From: Romanomermis culicivorax | Taxonomy: Eukaryota; Nematoda; Enoplea; Mermithida; Mermithidae | Direction of reading: 5' to 3' | NCBI GenBank assembly: GCA_963922205.1 | Contig: CAWUHX010000087.1 | Coordinates: 62,001-126,000, forward strand | Length of the DNA stretch: 64,000 bases | Part shown: one piece after another, positions 34,137-45,829 of the stretch | Layout of the letters: each line of letters opens with the position of its first letter | Numbering within the stretch: the first letter of the stretch is position 1 | The notes under the pieces: generated by a model | What the model was told of the DNA's origin: nothing | The model's database searches: none | Seen by the model: only the letters and a program-made list of their open reading frames with translations | Translations under genes and position numbers: made by a program

Positions 34137-35221
34137 CAGGCTTTTTTTTTTAGTCATTTTAGGGGCCTGGGCCCCTAAAAGTTTGGAAATGGCTCCTAAA
34201 ATTTTAGGTCTAGAAGCCATTCTGGCTCCTAAAATTTTGACATATTCATTTATATTATATTGAATTGTAGCTGTTTTCATTCAATTTTAGATTTGAAGTA
34301 AGTGTTTTACAGACTCTAAAATCATAAAACATCGAAAATTTTCCGGCGCATCGCGCCGGATCTTATTATATAATTTTTTTAATTAGTCTATTCACTGTTT
34401 CTCTACAAATCAAACTTTCTGGAAAAAAAATTCTCGACGAAGGGAAAAAACATGGGTATTCGACATGGAAAAGATGAATTTTGGTGCATTTGGTGCAAAA
34501 GAATTCTGGTGATCAAAATCTCAATTTTTCCATTTTTGTTACTATTATTCTAAATATGGAGCCGAGTTTGAATTCATGATTATAATGGAGGTGATTTTCA
34601 TAAATTTCAAGTTTAATTTGAGCTTGTCAAACTTATGAAAGTATGGACATATTTTTTAGTTTGTAAAATGATATAATACATGTTTTCGAACCTTGTATGT
34701 TTATCGAAAAAGTTATCCTTAAATTGATTTTCCAGCATTTAGAGTGTCAAAATCTGAAAAAAGTCGTTGCATAGCGCCGGAAAGATATAGGAAACAACAG
34801 AACAATGAGAACAGAAGCTGCAATTTCAAAACCCTATACTTTTGAGTCGGAAGGAAATGAACTCAAGTGCAATCTTGGATGAAGATTTGTGCAAAATTAA
34901 ACGGAATATCGCGTTTTTTGCATGAAAAATTTTCTTTGCACAAAGATTTCTCGGCCGATGTTTGTACGCGTGGAAAGATGCCTGTAACTGAAAACGCTGG
35001 GTGGAAATCAAATTTTGAACAGTGATTTTTTAAAATTCGTATCAACTGATTGAATATCTACATAATTTAATTATATAGTACGTTCTACAGTGTGTTACAA
35101 GCACGTTTTTCAATAATCTTCAATTAAAAATTTTTGGCTCCCAAAATTTTAATTTGGCCCCTAAAAATTTAGGCCTAGGAGCCATTTGGCTCCTGGTTTT
35201 CAAACCAAAAAAAAAAGCCTG
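34137..35221. mobile_element. hAT-like non-autonomous element, 1.1 kb, perfect 8-bp target duplication
   Basis: Ends CAGGCTTTTTTTTTT and AAAAAAAAAAGCCTG are inverted copies. The element is flanked by GTCGAAAA on both sides (34129-34136 and 35222-35229). Inside each end are GGCTCCTAAAATTTTAGG-type palindromic blocks. No transposase frame. A CCGGCGCATCGCGCCGG palindrome lies at about 34342-34358. Confidence 0.8.
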
Positions 35222-35229
35222 GTCGAAAA

Positions 35230-36625
35230 AATATTTTCTATTGTTTCTAGACACCACAACCCTATTGGAAACAGAATTACAACACACTGAAAACGCATTG
35301 AATTCACTGAAAAAAATGAACCCTTCATGTAGGAAAAAGATATGAAAAGTATTCATTTTCCAACACTATAGAATATCATAATCTAAAATTTTCTTCCACT
35401 GCTAAGAATACCTATCTTTTTCCTGTCATAGATCATATGAAAACAATTGCTTTTAATAAATAATCGTGATTAGTTAAATGGTTTGATGCCCAGGGCTTGA
35501 CAGGACATAAAAAATGCAACTTGCTCGCTATATGATACACGTTTTCCGGCTAACACGAAAGAGAAATAGAACCATCCATCCAAATTTCAGAAACTCCAAG
35601 AAAATTTCCCATGATATTTTGGATGGTTGGATTTCGTGACCTTGATGAGCATTTATGCAGTAGCAAAAATTCACCTGACACTTCTTTTTCTAAGTAACTC
35701 GGAACAACCAACGAGCAGAAAATATATGGATATCATACTTCATGTATCATTCATACAAAAATTTCCAGATTAGTCTTTTTCATATGATTTCAGGTCAGCT
35801 ACAATACTGCATTGATTAATAAATTGAAAAGAGTTTGATTATTATAGTTGACAAAAAAGTAAATTTGTAAGAAAAATGGTAAAACATTCTTTTCCAGGAG
35901 ATATTGCACATGCCTTCTTCTTTCACACTCTCTGAAAGCAAAATACAATAATGATCAAGGATCTGAAATCTGTAGTCTCGCTTCAAAAGGTGTGACCTTG
36001 TAAAATTTGCAACTTCCTGAATTCTATAATATTGAACTTCGAACAAAATAGAGAGCTCTAATCAAATACCCAAAATTCAATTTCCATCAAGAGTCCTAAA
36101 AACGGATCGAAAAATTGTAATTTTTGTTTAAAAAGTGAAGATATTTGGGGTTCATATACACTTGGCCAAAAATATCTCTTGACTTACTCAGGTAATATTT
36201 CATGAAAATTTCAAGTGCATTTCATACGTCTTTTTTGTGCGCCCACAAGAAATACTATTTTTTTGACTTGAGCATGCTTTACTTCAATTTTGGTCCAACT
36301 TTTGACTGTTTTCATTATGTAAAATTTGACTTTGTCAATCTTTCACATTTTGCGTGTATCTAATGAAAATGAAAGAGCTTTCCGGTAAATTGCAAAAAAT
36401 TTTCTGCTTCCACTTGAACTATTATGAGCACAATTAAGATTCATTAAAGTCTGAGAATTTTTCTGGCGCTTAGTGCCAGAAAGAGAGATATGCCATCGGC
36501 AAAAATTTCCATTGTCCAGCGCGTAGGAAATTTTTTGCTGTCCAGCATACGTGCACTTGAGTGATTTGGGAGGTTTTGACATCCAGCATATTCTTGCTAA
36601 GTCCGAGCAGATTTTACTCAACCAA
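35230..36625. other. Non-coding; remnant related to the 32556 element
   Basis: 35280-35490 repeats sequence of the 32556 element (TTCACTGAAAAAA, CCCTTCATGTAGGAAAAAG, CATATGAAAACAAT). The rest shows no gene. A CTGGCGCTTAGTGCCAG palindrome lies at 36462-36478. Confidence 0.45.
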
Positions 36626-36639
36626 CAATGATTAAAAAC

Positions 36640-37785
36640 ACGACGATTTTTTGTTTTTTATTGCACTTTTTCTATCTTTATTTTTTGCTTTGTATATTTA
36701 TTTACTTTTCCCTTTTTGACTGTTATTCATTCACTTTTCCTTTTTTTGTTATTTATTTTCTTTTCTCTTTTTTCTTTTTGATTTTTTTTCGCTCTACTTT
36801 TTTCGGCATAAAATTTCTTCCTTTTTTATTTTTTTCTCATTTCTACATTTTTGTCATTCTTCGTTCTTGTTTTTTCTGAAAAAGCAAAAGCAAAAACAAA
36901 AAACAAAAAAATGAAAAAAACAAAAAAAAACAAAAAAGAAAGAAAAAAAGAAAAAAGCTTATAGAATATAAGTTGCAACGCTTATAGCCCGACGATAAAA
37001 TTGCCGACGATAAATTTTCGTATTCGACGACTTCAGGAGCTGAAAAAAAGAGGAAAAATTGGCAAGAATATCGGAATTTTGGGAAAAAATGGAAAAATGA
37101 AGGGAGAAAACAAAAAGTGTTAAAAATATGCGAATTTTGGAAAAAATGGACGAAAAAAAAGAAGGGATATCGTTAAAAATATGCAAATGTTACGAAAAAT
37201 TTATAAAATTGGCGAAACAAAGAATCGACAATAATATCCAAATTCAGATGAAAAATGGAGGAAAAGGACAGATTAAACTGAGAAATATGGAAATTTTGCG
37301 AAAAAACGGCTAAAAATTAAGAAAAAAACCTGAAAAATCGTCAAAAATATGCAAATTTTGATGAAAAATGGATGAAAATGACAGGGAAAAAACAAAACAG
37401 GAAAAGGTCGCAAAAATGCAAATTGTGAAAAAAATGGGGGAATATGAAGAGAAAAACAACAACATATTAGTCGAAAATAAACAAATACCGAGGAAGAATT
37501 TAAGAAAACAAAGAAAATGAGTAAAAATTCGTTGAAAATATTTGTTGGATATATTGACTATAATATGCAAATTTTTTGGAAAAAAATAAACCAAAATGCA
37601 GAAAGAAATGTCATGCAAGTTTCGGGGGAGGGAAAGGAAGGACAAAAAGAAAGACTAGAAAATCGTCGAAAATATGCTAATTTCGTGGAAAAATTGAGAA
37701 AATTCAAGAAAAAAGAAGGAATTAGCGTAAAATCTCAGAAATTATTCAAATTTTGAGGAAAAATGAACAAAAATACGGAAAAAGG
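36640..37785 (-). repeat. PATC-like tract, outer part of the right inverted-repeat arm
   Basis: T-rich to about 36870, then A-rich on the plus strand with A clusters spaced about 10 bases (for example 37320-37400). It is the reverse complement of the 27340-28553 tract. Its last 60 bases (37726-37785) nearly repeat 41834-41892 on the other side of the exonuclease-like gene. Confidence 0.6.
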
Positions 37786-37985
37786 AAATCTTTTGTCGAA
37801 AAGAAAATCGTCGAAAATCGTCTACCAGGTCCTTCAGGTGACGGCGACCTTGACCAATCCATTCGGCAGGGCACTCCTTTTCAGGCTACCGGAAACGATC
37901 ACGAACGTAGTTCGGCCTGGACTTTGATGTCGATCTGTGCCTAGATCCGGGGCGTCGCCATTCCTCTTCTCCCGTGTACTGGTTT
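37786..37985. other. Downstream flank of the exonuclease-like gene
   Basis: GC-richer than the A-rich tract to its left; probably the 3' untranslated region of the minus-strand gene plus the insertion boundary at about 37786-37825. Confidence 0.4.
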
Positions 37986-39958
37986 TTACAACTTCAGTGA
38001 TGAGGTAACCTTGCTGACCGCAGGTTGGATGACCTGCGTACTAGCAGGTTGCACCGGCAATTTCCGGATATGATAAGCAGTAGGCGGCTTGGCCGGAGCT
38101 TGCACGACTGTAGGCGCTGCCAGAGGCGTCGGCTGCGCCGTAAAACCAGCCAGTACTTGCTCCAGCTGCTTCTGCTGCTGATCTAATCGCGCTTTTTGCT
38201 CCGCAAGCTGTTTAGCGAAAATCTCTTTCTGCCTTTCCATTTCCTTTACAGCTCGCTCCCTGAGCCTTGCTTCAATTTCCTCTATTGTTGGACTTGCAGC
38301 AATCGTTATCAGATTGCTTTCATCCAACATTTGCTCTCCCCTGACATCCATTCCAGAAAGTAGACTCTCTGTCTGATCTAGTAAAGAGGTTACCTGTGCT
38401 TCTTGATCAGGCTGTATCAACGATTCAACAGTGACCTCCTTGTCCACTTCTAAATCGTCTCCTACCTGATTCAAGTCTATGGGGGTGTTGAGGTCTGCAG
38501 GTATCGCTTGTTGCTGTGCTTTCACCGCAACAGGCTCAGCCTGCATCCCCTGCACCTGATCCACACTACTCATATTAACTCCAGATTGTTGACTCACCGT
38601 TGTGCTTACCTCAGTGCCTGTAACCGGCACTGCTGGCTGCTTACCTGTCGGCGTCACTACAACCTTATCGCCAATATGCGTAATTGTGAAACCTGGAGCA
38701 TCGGACGGCAATATCGGCTCGAAAAATGGCGGCTTGTAACCTGGAACGTATTCCTGTTGATACGCTAACACGCTCTTCTTCTGATTCTCCTTCTTTGCGT
38801 CCTCACTCATATCTATTGGGTATCGCAAACCTGGAACTCTGACAGCTATCTGGCGGAAGTAAAACCTCTGATAGCAGTATGGATTATCTTTGTACTGCGG
38901 ACACTCCGCCAAATGCTTCCTCTTATCTTCCGGTCTTTGCTCCCATGACTTTGTCTTGGGCCAAAATCGGATCGGCAAAAATCCGAAACAATTTCCCCAA
39001 CATGTAATCGCATCACCCTTTGTTGGCGTATGCACCTCCGTTACTGGAAGACTATTCAAAAATGATAAGTACTGACTGTACCTTTCTCCCCTCCACAACA
39101 TCTTCAAGAGTTGTTCCTTTCCCTCAGGGCTAAAGAATCTCAAATAGTTATGGTCAAGGAGAGAGGTAAGGTACTCCTCCGCTTCCTCTCTACAAGCTGG
39201 CCAAAATAAATGAAATGTGAGCGGAACTTTGTTACACACTGACTCCAAATTCTTAAAATTGTCCTCAATCAATATTTCAGAATAAGGAGCGATATCCATA
39301 CTCCAGTGTTGTCTTACGTACGAGTCTTTACCATTCGAAACTCTGACTGGTTCATACTCGTGGTAATCAACTTCCAGAGATGTTATCTCCAACAACTGTT
39401 TCCTTTCTTTCCTATACCTTAGGAAATTTTTGTACAAAACCATAGATACGGGTTCATCAAGTCTACTGAAACTCTTCCCTTGATTCACCATATCTACCAC
39501 CTTCTTCCTAATTCGAGTTCTAATCTGCTTTTCCGACAAAGCTTCTTCAAACTCTTCATCCTCACTTACCGTATCGTTACCGTCCACATTCTTACTTTTC
39601 TCCTTGACGGTATAATCAGGATGAATACCTTTAGGTATACTTACTTCTCTCCCTCTCTTCGGATTTGACTCGTAATGAGGGAAGCTGTACTCCGTGTAGC
39701 CTCCAAATGAGGTATCCATTTGGGCAGCCATACGGGCATACACCTCCTGTCTCATCACGTGATAAATAGCCGATGACTGCGGCTCCTCTACTCCTGGACT
39801 TCCACAAAAAGTCTGCGGAAAGTTCTCACCATGTATCATATTAAAAAACCTATACAACCTGAAAGCCATTATCTGAATTTGATCCGCTTTCATCAAATCA
39901 TGCGGAAAATACTGGAATCCGACCTTGACTTCCATAGCTAACTCATAGTGGAAAAACG
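37986..39958 (-). CDS. Exonuclease-like gene, exon C: large C-terminal part with coiled coil and Pro-rich tail
   Basis: 657 codons plus two bases, ending in a TAA at 37986-37988. The acceptor TTTTCCTAG (39968-39959) joins in phase with exon B across a 98-nt intron. An alternative reading is a separate protein starting at an upstream in-frame start, but the phase match favours one gene. The first 90 residues (YELAMEVKVGF, ENFPQTFCG) resemble the helical domain of the frame at 1026-2426. A central region holds cysteines and histidines (CWGNCFGF, CPQYKDNPYC) that could bind zinc, but no standard finger pattern is seen. Then comes a Gln/Val-rich segment, an E/R/K-rich coiled coil (about 38190-38310, ERAVKEMERQKEIF) and a Pro/Ala/Thr-rich tail. 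I do not recognise the family. Confidence 0.7.
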
Positions 39959-40056
39959 CTAGGAAAACCAACAATGAGTAGTAGGCGTTGCTGAATACCT
40001 GATTTCAAACTGCGTTAACGTGTGCCTATAGAATCGCTCACGTTGCGCTCACTGAC

Positions 40057-40704
40057 CGAAATCGATTTGGAAATAACCGATATCCGCCAGATACAGCTCT
40101 GTGAACAATCCTTTCAGCTTAAAAGTCTCCGGGCAAAGTCCCAACTTCCTGGACATTGCCAAAAATCTCCCGTTCAACTGATCTCCTACCTTGGCTACGT
40201 CATAATAACGGCCATACGAAGTCGTTACTCTATGCTTGATCTCCGGTGTTAGATCAACATCCTGGTGCTTTCTACCTGCGCCATTAACATTCCAGATGGC
40301 GACCAGATCTGTAACCAAGTTGTATCCAACGAGAATCATGTCCGAATCTAAGAGCTCATGAATGAGCGTCCATTCCTTCGGCATGATTGTCGTAGTATCT
40401 ACAACAAAGGTGTCTCCAGTTACCGTCGAGAAGCTAATGACTCTCGCGAACTCCTTCCCTTTTGGGTCATCAACCCCAGAAGTCGCGAAAACCTTACTCA
40501 CATACTCTTGAGTAACTTTCTCTGTATCAAGCCCGATAATTGGCTGTCCTCGAAACCTACTCACCTTCAAGGTTTCGATCATTTCAGCCACCTTACCTAT
40601 TTCGACCAATTTTGGTTCCATTAATTCCAACGGAAATCTCCCGAATATCGTGGCAAACCACCGTTCCAATTCGCCGACTCTGACAATGTGCTTGACATTG
40701 TAGT
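40057..40704 (-). CDS. Exonuclease-like gene, exon B: DEDD-type 3'-5' exonuclease-like domain
   Basis: The exon runs from acceptor AATTTTTTAG (ending 40705) to donor G|GTCAGT at 40056. It reads PIIGLDTEKV (Exo I, D-x-E), a hydrophobic strand after FVVDTTT, then LVGYNLVTDLVAIW (Exo II, N-x(3)-D) and YYDVAKVGDQLN...FKLKGLF. The last part aligns by pattern with the region before Exo III of WRN/EXD2/RNase D-type nucleases. The fourth metal-binding residue and the Exo III YxxxD are not evident, so activity is doubtful. Such domains trim RNA or DNA 3' ends; the substrate here is unknown. The frame also stays open to an ATG at 40717, but the strong acceptor and phase match at 40705 argue that this Met is intronic. 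Confidence 0.7.
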
Positions 40705-41409
40705 CTAAAAAATTCATACGGAATGTTTACAACTTTTTAATGGAAATCTTTCTAAGCGGACAAACATCGGTTAAATTCTACCTTCACCACAGATAGTAAG
40801 CACAAATAGGAAAAAAGAAAAAGGAAAATTGCAAGCAGGGGACAATAAGGTACCAAACATATATTGGGTTAGTGTTGGCAGATAGTTAAACACAAGTGCG
40901 GCCCCGACTTCTACCTTATACGGGAGTACACGCACAGACCACCTGCATCTTCCATCATTCGACTGCTAGCCGTCTCAATCCAACGCCCAAAACGGCCTAT
41001 CCAACTAATAAATTAAGAATTTCCAAGAAGAAATTTAAAATATATTTACTAATTTACCCAAAATGTGGAAATTCGTATAAAATTAAGTAAAGATGGAATT
41101 TAGAAATTTAAATAAATTTGAAATTATCTACCCCTAGTCGACTAGTTGCTACGCTCCACTTCTTCCCCATCACATAGACGAATTTATTCAACTCGCTATG
41201 TGTGTAGAGGAATGATTTAGTTTCGCAAAAAGTCCAAATTTTGCGCTACGGGCAGCTTTGCCACACTTTTTCAAGTTGACAGAACAATTTTGTTCCCACT
41301 AAAATTTTACAATTGTCTAGGCCTTCATCTAGACACCCGTGGGCTATAACATCCTGCTTTGCCCAAATAATTCTTAGATTAACTAAGTTTAAAAACTTAG
41401 GTCGCTTAC

Positions 41410-41598
41410 CATCGACTAAAAAATACCGATTGTTTTGCCGCACCTGCAGCTGACCGTAGGTCACTTGGGGGTCCATGGCCAGGTATTGTTTTGTCCGGTA
41501 TCCATTGGGGGGCCGGGACATCTCTTCCGCTTCTTTCTCGAATTCTTTCAATTCAGCGTTATCAATTTTCGAAAATTTTTTAATTTTTTTGATATGAG
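41410..41598 (-). CDS. Exonuclease-like gene, exon A (first identified exon)
   Basis: Bounded by acceptor CGATTTTTCAG (ending 41599) and donor G|GTAAGC (41409). It encodes 62 codons: a Lys/Glu-rich start (KKIKKFSKIDNAELKEFEKEAEE), then a compact part with GYRTKQYLAMDPQVTYGQLQVRQNNRYFLVDG. It ends one base into a codon, which exon B (40704, beginning AC) completes as GAC, so the 705-nt intron is in phase. The only ATGs are internal, so translation starts either at the Met near 41521 or in an upstream exon. The open frame continuing to 41246 reads into the intron. Confidence 0.55.
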
Positions 41599-41833
41599 CT
41601 GAAAAATCGACAAAGTTTCCGCTTTCGCTACTTTTTGTCTATTTTCACTCTAAAACTCAGCGGTTTCCCACTTCTCCCAATATTCACAGAATTGGGGGGC
41701 AGCAACTAACTATTTCCTCCGAAAAAATTACTCGGACTCGGGTAAATTTAAAATTTAGGCCGCGAAAAAAGTTTTAAAATTTAAATTAAATTTAAAAATT
41801 AAAAAAATTCATAAACAAAAATGAAGCAATTCA
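41599..41833. other. Upstream flank of the exonuclease-like gene
   Basis: Possible promoter or 5' untranslated region. No earlier exon could be supported. The boundary with the A-rich tract lies near 41760-41834. Confidence 0.35.
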
Positions 41834-42675
41834 CATAAAATCCCAGAAATTATACAAATTTTGAGGAAAAATTGACAAAAATACAAAAAAAAGGTCAAAA
41901 ATCGTGCAGATTTTGCAGGAAAAAAATCAAAAAATCGAAAAAGGTAAAAATTGTCGAAAATATGAACTTATGAGAGAAAAAAATCAAAAGAGTGAAAAAA
42001 ATTGTCGAAAATATGCAGATTTCGCAAGAAAAAAATCAGAAAATGTAAAAAAGCGAAAATTCGAAAAATATAAAAAAATTCTGGGAGAAAAAATGGAAAA
42101 ATGAAGAAAAAAGAAAACAATCGCCAAAAATATGCAAATTTTGCAGGAAAAAAATCAAAAAAATTGAGAAAAAGAAGAAAAAAATCGTTTAAAATATGCG
42201 AATTTTGCAGGAAAACATGAAAAAAAAACTAAAAAAATTGTCCAAAAAATACAATTTAACGAGAATTCTAAGAATTTACTCACAAATTCCAGCGTTGTTC
42301 GCGACAGACCGAAATCGATATTTTTATACACGTCGAATATTTACATTGTAACATTATATTTTTGGGCTTTATAAAAAATGGAAAATACACTAAAATTCAA
42401 ATTTTTGTACGAAATTTACATTTTTCTGAACAAAATTTGAGTATCCTGGCGAGAAAAATTTAGAAATTTTTTCGACGAAATTCGCATTTTTTGAGAGTAA
42501 AGTTCAAACTTTTCTCAACAAAATTGACAATTTCAGGAGTGAAATTCACATTTTTGTTGTAAAATTTTTGAGTAAAATTCAGAATTTCTGAAAGTGAAAT
42601 TTACATTTCTTTTGTGAAATTCACATTTTTTCAAACAAAATTCATACTTTCAAAAGTGAAATTCACATTCATAAT
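41834..42675 (-). repeat. PATC-like A-rich tract and R3 (inverted), inner part of the right inverted-repeat arm
   Basis: A clusters at about 10-base spacing to 42250, then repeat R3 in inverted orientation (42255-42480; shared TTTACATTGTAACATTATA and GGGCTTTATAAAAAATGG), then AAATTCACATTTTT-type words matching 26850-27060 in reverse. 41834-41892 is a near copy of 37726-37785. Confidence 0.6.
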
Positions 42676-42699
42676 TTCGCTTGTTCTTCCTTCCCTTCA

Positions 42700-43140
42700 T
42701 CATGAAAACCCCCAAAAACCGGCGTCAGAGAAATTTCGGCGAGGCCAACGCCATCCGTAATTTACCTAAAGTTTCTTTTTTTCGTCGTCGCCGTCGTCGA
42801 AGATGCGGAAAATTTCCAATTTCCGTTTTCCTGTCGAACTTAACGGCAGCGGCAGAATGTGTTCTCCGACGTCAAGCGCCGGCGACAACGTCGTTTGCCA
42901 AACAGCGTTCGTAGTAGAAGGGTGACGACTTTCACGGCGGATTTTAGGCTGGACGGCGACGCAATTTCGGTCGGGATTTTCTTCAAAGATTTTCTTCGGA
43001 CGGGACAGGTTTCTAAAGAAAAAAAATCCTACTTTTTCACCAGAAAATCCGAAAAACAATTCATAAAAGGCAATTTTTGTCTATAAAACCGTGAAGAATG
43101 TGTTGATGACGCGAAGCGCCAGTTTTCGACCATTTTTTGT
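42700..43140 (+). repeat. Dispersed repeat R1, direct copy
   Basis: Matches the reverse complement of 22275-22625. GC-rich, with short open frames on both strands that have no recognisable domain. Confidence 0.65.
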
Positions 43141-43284
43141 CCAAAACTGACATTAAAAATTTTGCGTCATCTTCAGCCAGCCAAAAAATTTGTGCCAATT
43201 GGCACAAACGCCCGAAATTTTTTGTGCCCACACACCATCCAGAAAAAAGGAACAAATGAGAAATCGTCCTTTTCTAATTGTGGC

Positions 43285-43460
43285 TTTGCCCAATTCACCA
43301 ATTTTGCATAGATGTGCGATGGTGGGCACTTGATTATGAATTTTTGTTGGGCCAGCATGTCGACTAGAATTTGCACTAAACGAACTCTGTATTTCACATT
43401 TTTATCTCTGCGCCGGTAGGAACATCAGTAAAAAGTAAATATTAAACAGGAATTACATAT
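43285..43460 (+). repeat. Dispersed repeat R2, second copy
   Basis: Direct copy of 24450-24625, again followed by a T-rich tract. Confidence 0.75.
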
Positions 43461-43479
43461 TCAATAACAGAAATTAAAT

Positions 43480-45185
43480 TTTTTCCTTATTAAAATTTAA
43501 TAAAAGTATTTAAATTTGAGTTTAATACACTAAAATTAAGAAATTATGAAAAAAAATAATTTTATTAATTATGTTTGAATCTGAGGTTTATCAATTTAAA
43601 AAAGTTGGAAGTATGAAATGACAAAAATTAGATTTTTCATTTATCTAAATTTCGTTATGGTTTTAACAAAAATTTTAAAATTTTTTAAACTTATTACATG
43701 TTTAAATTCAGGCTTAAAATATTAAATTTTAAAAATGTTAAAGACATATTTTTTGTTTATATATAATTTTTTAATTTTGTTTGCTTTTATGTTTTATTTC
43801 TATTTTATTTTTCTTGGTTTTTTATTTGTGATTTTCTTTTTGATTTTTTCGAATTTTTTCTTTTATTTCTGTTTCTTCAAATATATTTTATATCTTTCTG
43901 TTTTTTACCCTTTATGTTTCATCTCTGTTTTTTATATTGATATTCTTAATATTTTTCACTTCTATCTTTTATTTCTGTTTTTTTTATTTTTAATTTATTC
44001 AGTTTTTTTGACTTTTTTATTTCTTTTTTTTAAATATTTTTTTACCTTTATTTTTTATTTCTCTTTTTTATATTTAATTTTTTTATTTTTATCGTTTATT
44101 TCTGATATTCTTATATTTAATTTTTTTCTTTAATTTTATACTCCATTTTGTCTTTTTTGTCTCCAACCTTTCTTCTTGTTTTTTACTTTTATTTTTTATA
44201 TCTGTTTCATTATAGTCATTTTTATATTTTCGCTTTTTTTCTTTTTGGTTTTTATGTTGAATTTTTTTCCAACTTTTTCCTTCTTTCATCTTTTGCCTCT
44301 GTTTTTGTATGTTTAATTCGGCTTTTTTCATTCATTTCTGTTTTTAAAAATATTTTCAAATTTTTTAATTTTTTCACTTTTATCTTGTATTCCTCTTTTT
44401 TTACAATACATTTTTTAAAATTTTTTTGCTTTTATCTATTATTTCAATTTTTTATATTTAATTTTTTTCTATTTTTACTTTTTCCTTTTATTTTTGATTT
44501 TAATATTTAATTTTTCAATTTTTTCCTACTTTTGTCTTTTTTTTTGTTTCTTCATACTCAATATATTTCTGTTCTTTACTTTCTTCATTTTTGATTTTTA
44601 TATTGAATTTTTTAAAAATTTATCCTACTTTTTATTTTATTTCTGTTCCTTTATATTTAATTTTTTTCAATTTTTTACTTTTATCGTTCATTTCTGTTTT
44701 TTATATTTAATTTTTTTACTTTTTTCTTTTATTTCTGTTTTTTGTCACTCATTTTCTCCAAATTTGCAAATTTTTAATGTTTTTCTTTTATTTTTATGCT
44801 TTTTTCTGCAATTTCGGCCTTTTATGAGATTATTTCATTTTTTCGCCCTTTCCCCCCCCCCCCAAATTCGCATATTTTTGATACTTTTTTTTATTTTCAT
44901 CTATTTTCTTGCAAATTTTGATTGAAAAAAAATTTTCCGCTTTATTTTACTCAATTTCAGTTAGTTCCACGAAATCTGCATATTTTTTAAAATTTTCTTT
45001 TATTTTCATACTTTTTTCCGCAATTTTAGCCTTTTTTCGAAATTCTTTCTATTCCTCCCCCCCCCCCCCATTTCCCCCAATTTGCATATTTGTTAGAAGT
45101 TGTCTTTATTCACATCCATTTTCGCCAATGTTGCATCTTTTCAAGATTTTTTCTTTTTTTACCCATTTTTTACCTAATTCGATTT
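43480..45185 (+). repeat. PATC-like T-rich tract, second module
   Basis: Direct counterpart of the 24770-27000 tract, with the same TTTGCATATTTTT words, T clusters at about 10-base spacing, and two C runs (about 44853 and 45058). Phe-rich open frames are compositional. Confidence 0.55.
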
Positions 45186-45189
45186 TGCC

Positions 45190-45580
45190 ATAGCCGTTTT
45201 CCCCCTGCCGAACTATGTTTAGGTCAGATGAAGGTATTTCACCCTGAGTGGGTTCTCCTCCCCAGCTCCTGCTCTTTTATCAGCAACACCCCCTCCCTGA
45301 GGTCGGGTCAAGAGGGATCTTTCGGTTCACAACCGTGACCTCAAGGCCTAGGTCATCCCATGGTTGGCCTTGTCCATCGTCCACACTGACTAAACCAATG
45401 TTCACCCCTAACCTGGTGGCGTTGTCCTTACATAAGACCCCCCAGAGCAGCACCAGAGTACCTATAGTTCCTTCTATAGCCAGTACTCACCGGGTTAGGT
45501 TAACAATGGAAGCCAACACCTTAGATGGCATCTATTTAAGGTCACGTGGCTTTCCATCTATATGTGACACTCCCAAAAAA
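45190..45580 (+). mobile_element. Leader fragment of a relative of the 48433 retroelement
   Basis: GC-rich island inside the T-rich module. It aligns in order with 49420-49800 of the intact element: a CTC(C/T)..GAGGT(C/T)GGGT block, CTTAGGTCAT/CCTAGGTCAT, CCTGGCAGCGTTGTCC/CCTGGTGGCGTTGTCC, and CTATAGCCA.TA.TC.CC.GGTTAGG. It interrupts the R2-to-R3 module relative to the 24450 copy, so it is an insertion remnant from a diverged family member. Confidence 0.6.
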
Positions 45581-45829
45581 GCTTAACTTCCCAGGAAAAA
45601 TGTAAATTTTACTTTTGAAAGTATGAATTTCGTTCAGAAAAAATGTAAATTTTAGAGAAGTAAATTTCACCATGAACAATCCTGAATTTTGCTCGAAAAA
45701 GTTTGAATTTTGCAACAAGAATGTGAATTTTACTCTTGAAATTATGAATTTTGTTGAGAAAAATTTGAATTTTACCCTCAAAAAATGCGAACTTCGTCCA
45801 AAAATTTTTAAATTTTTCTCGCCAGAATA

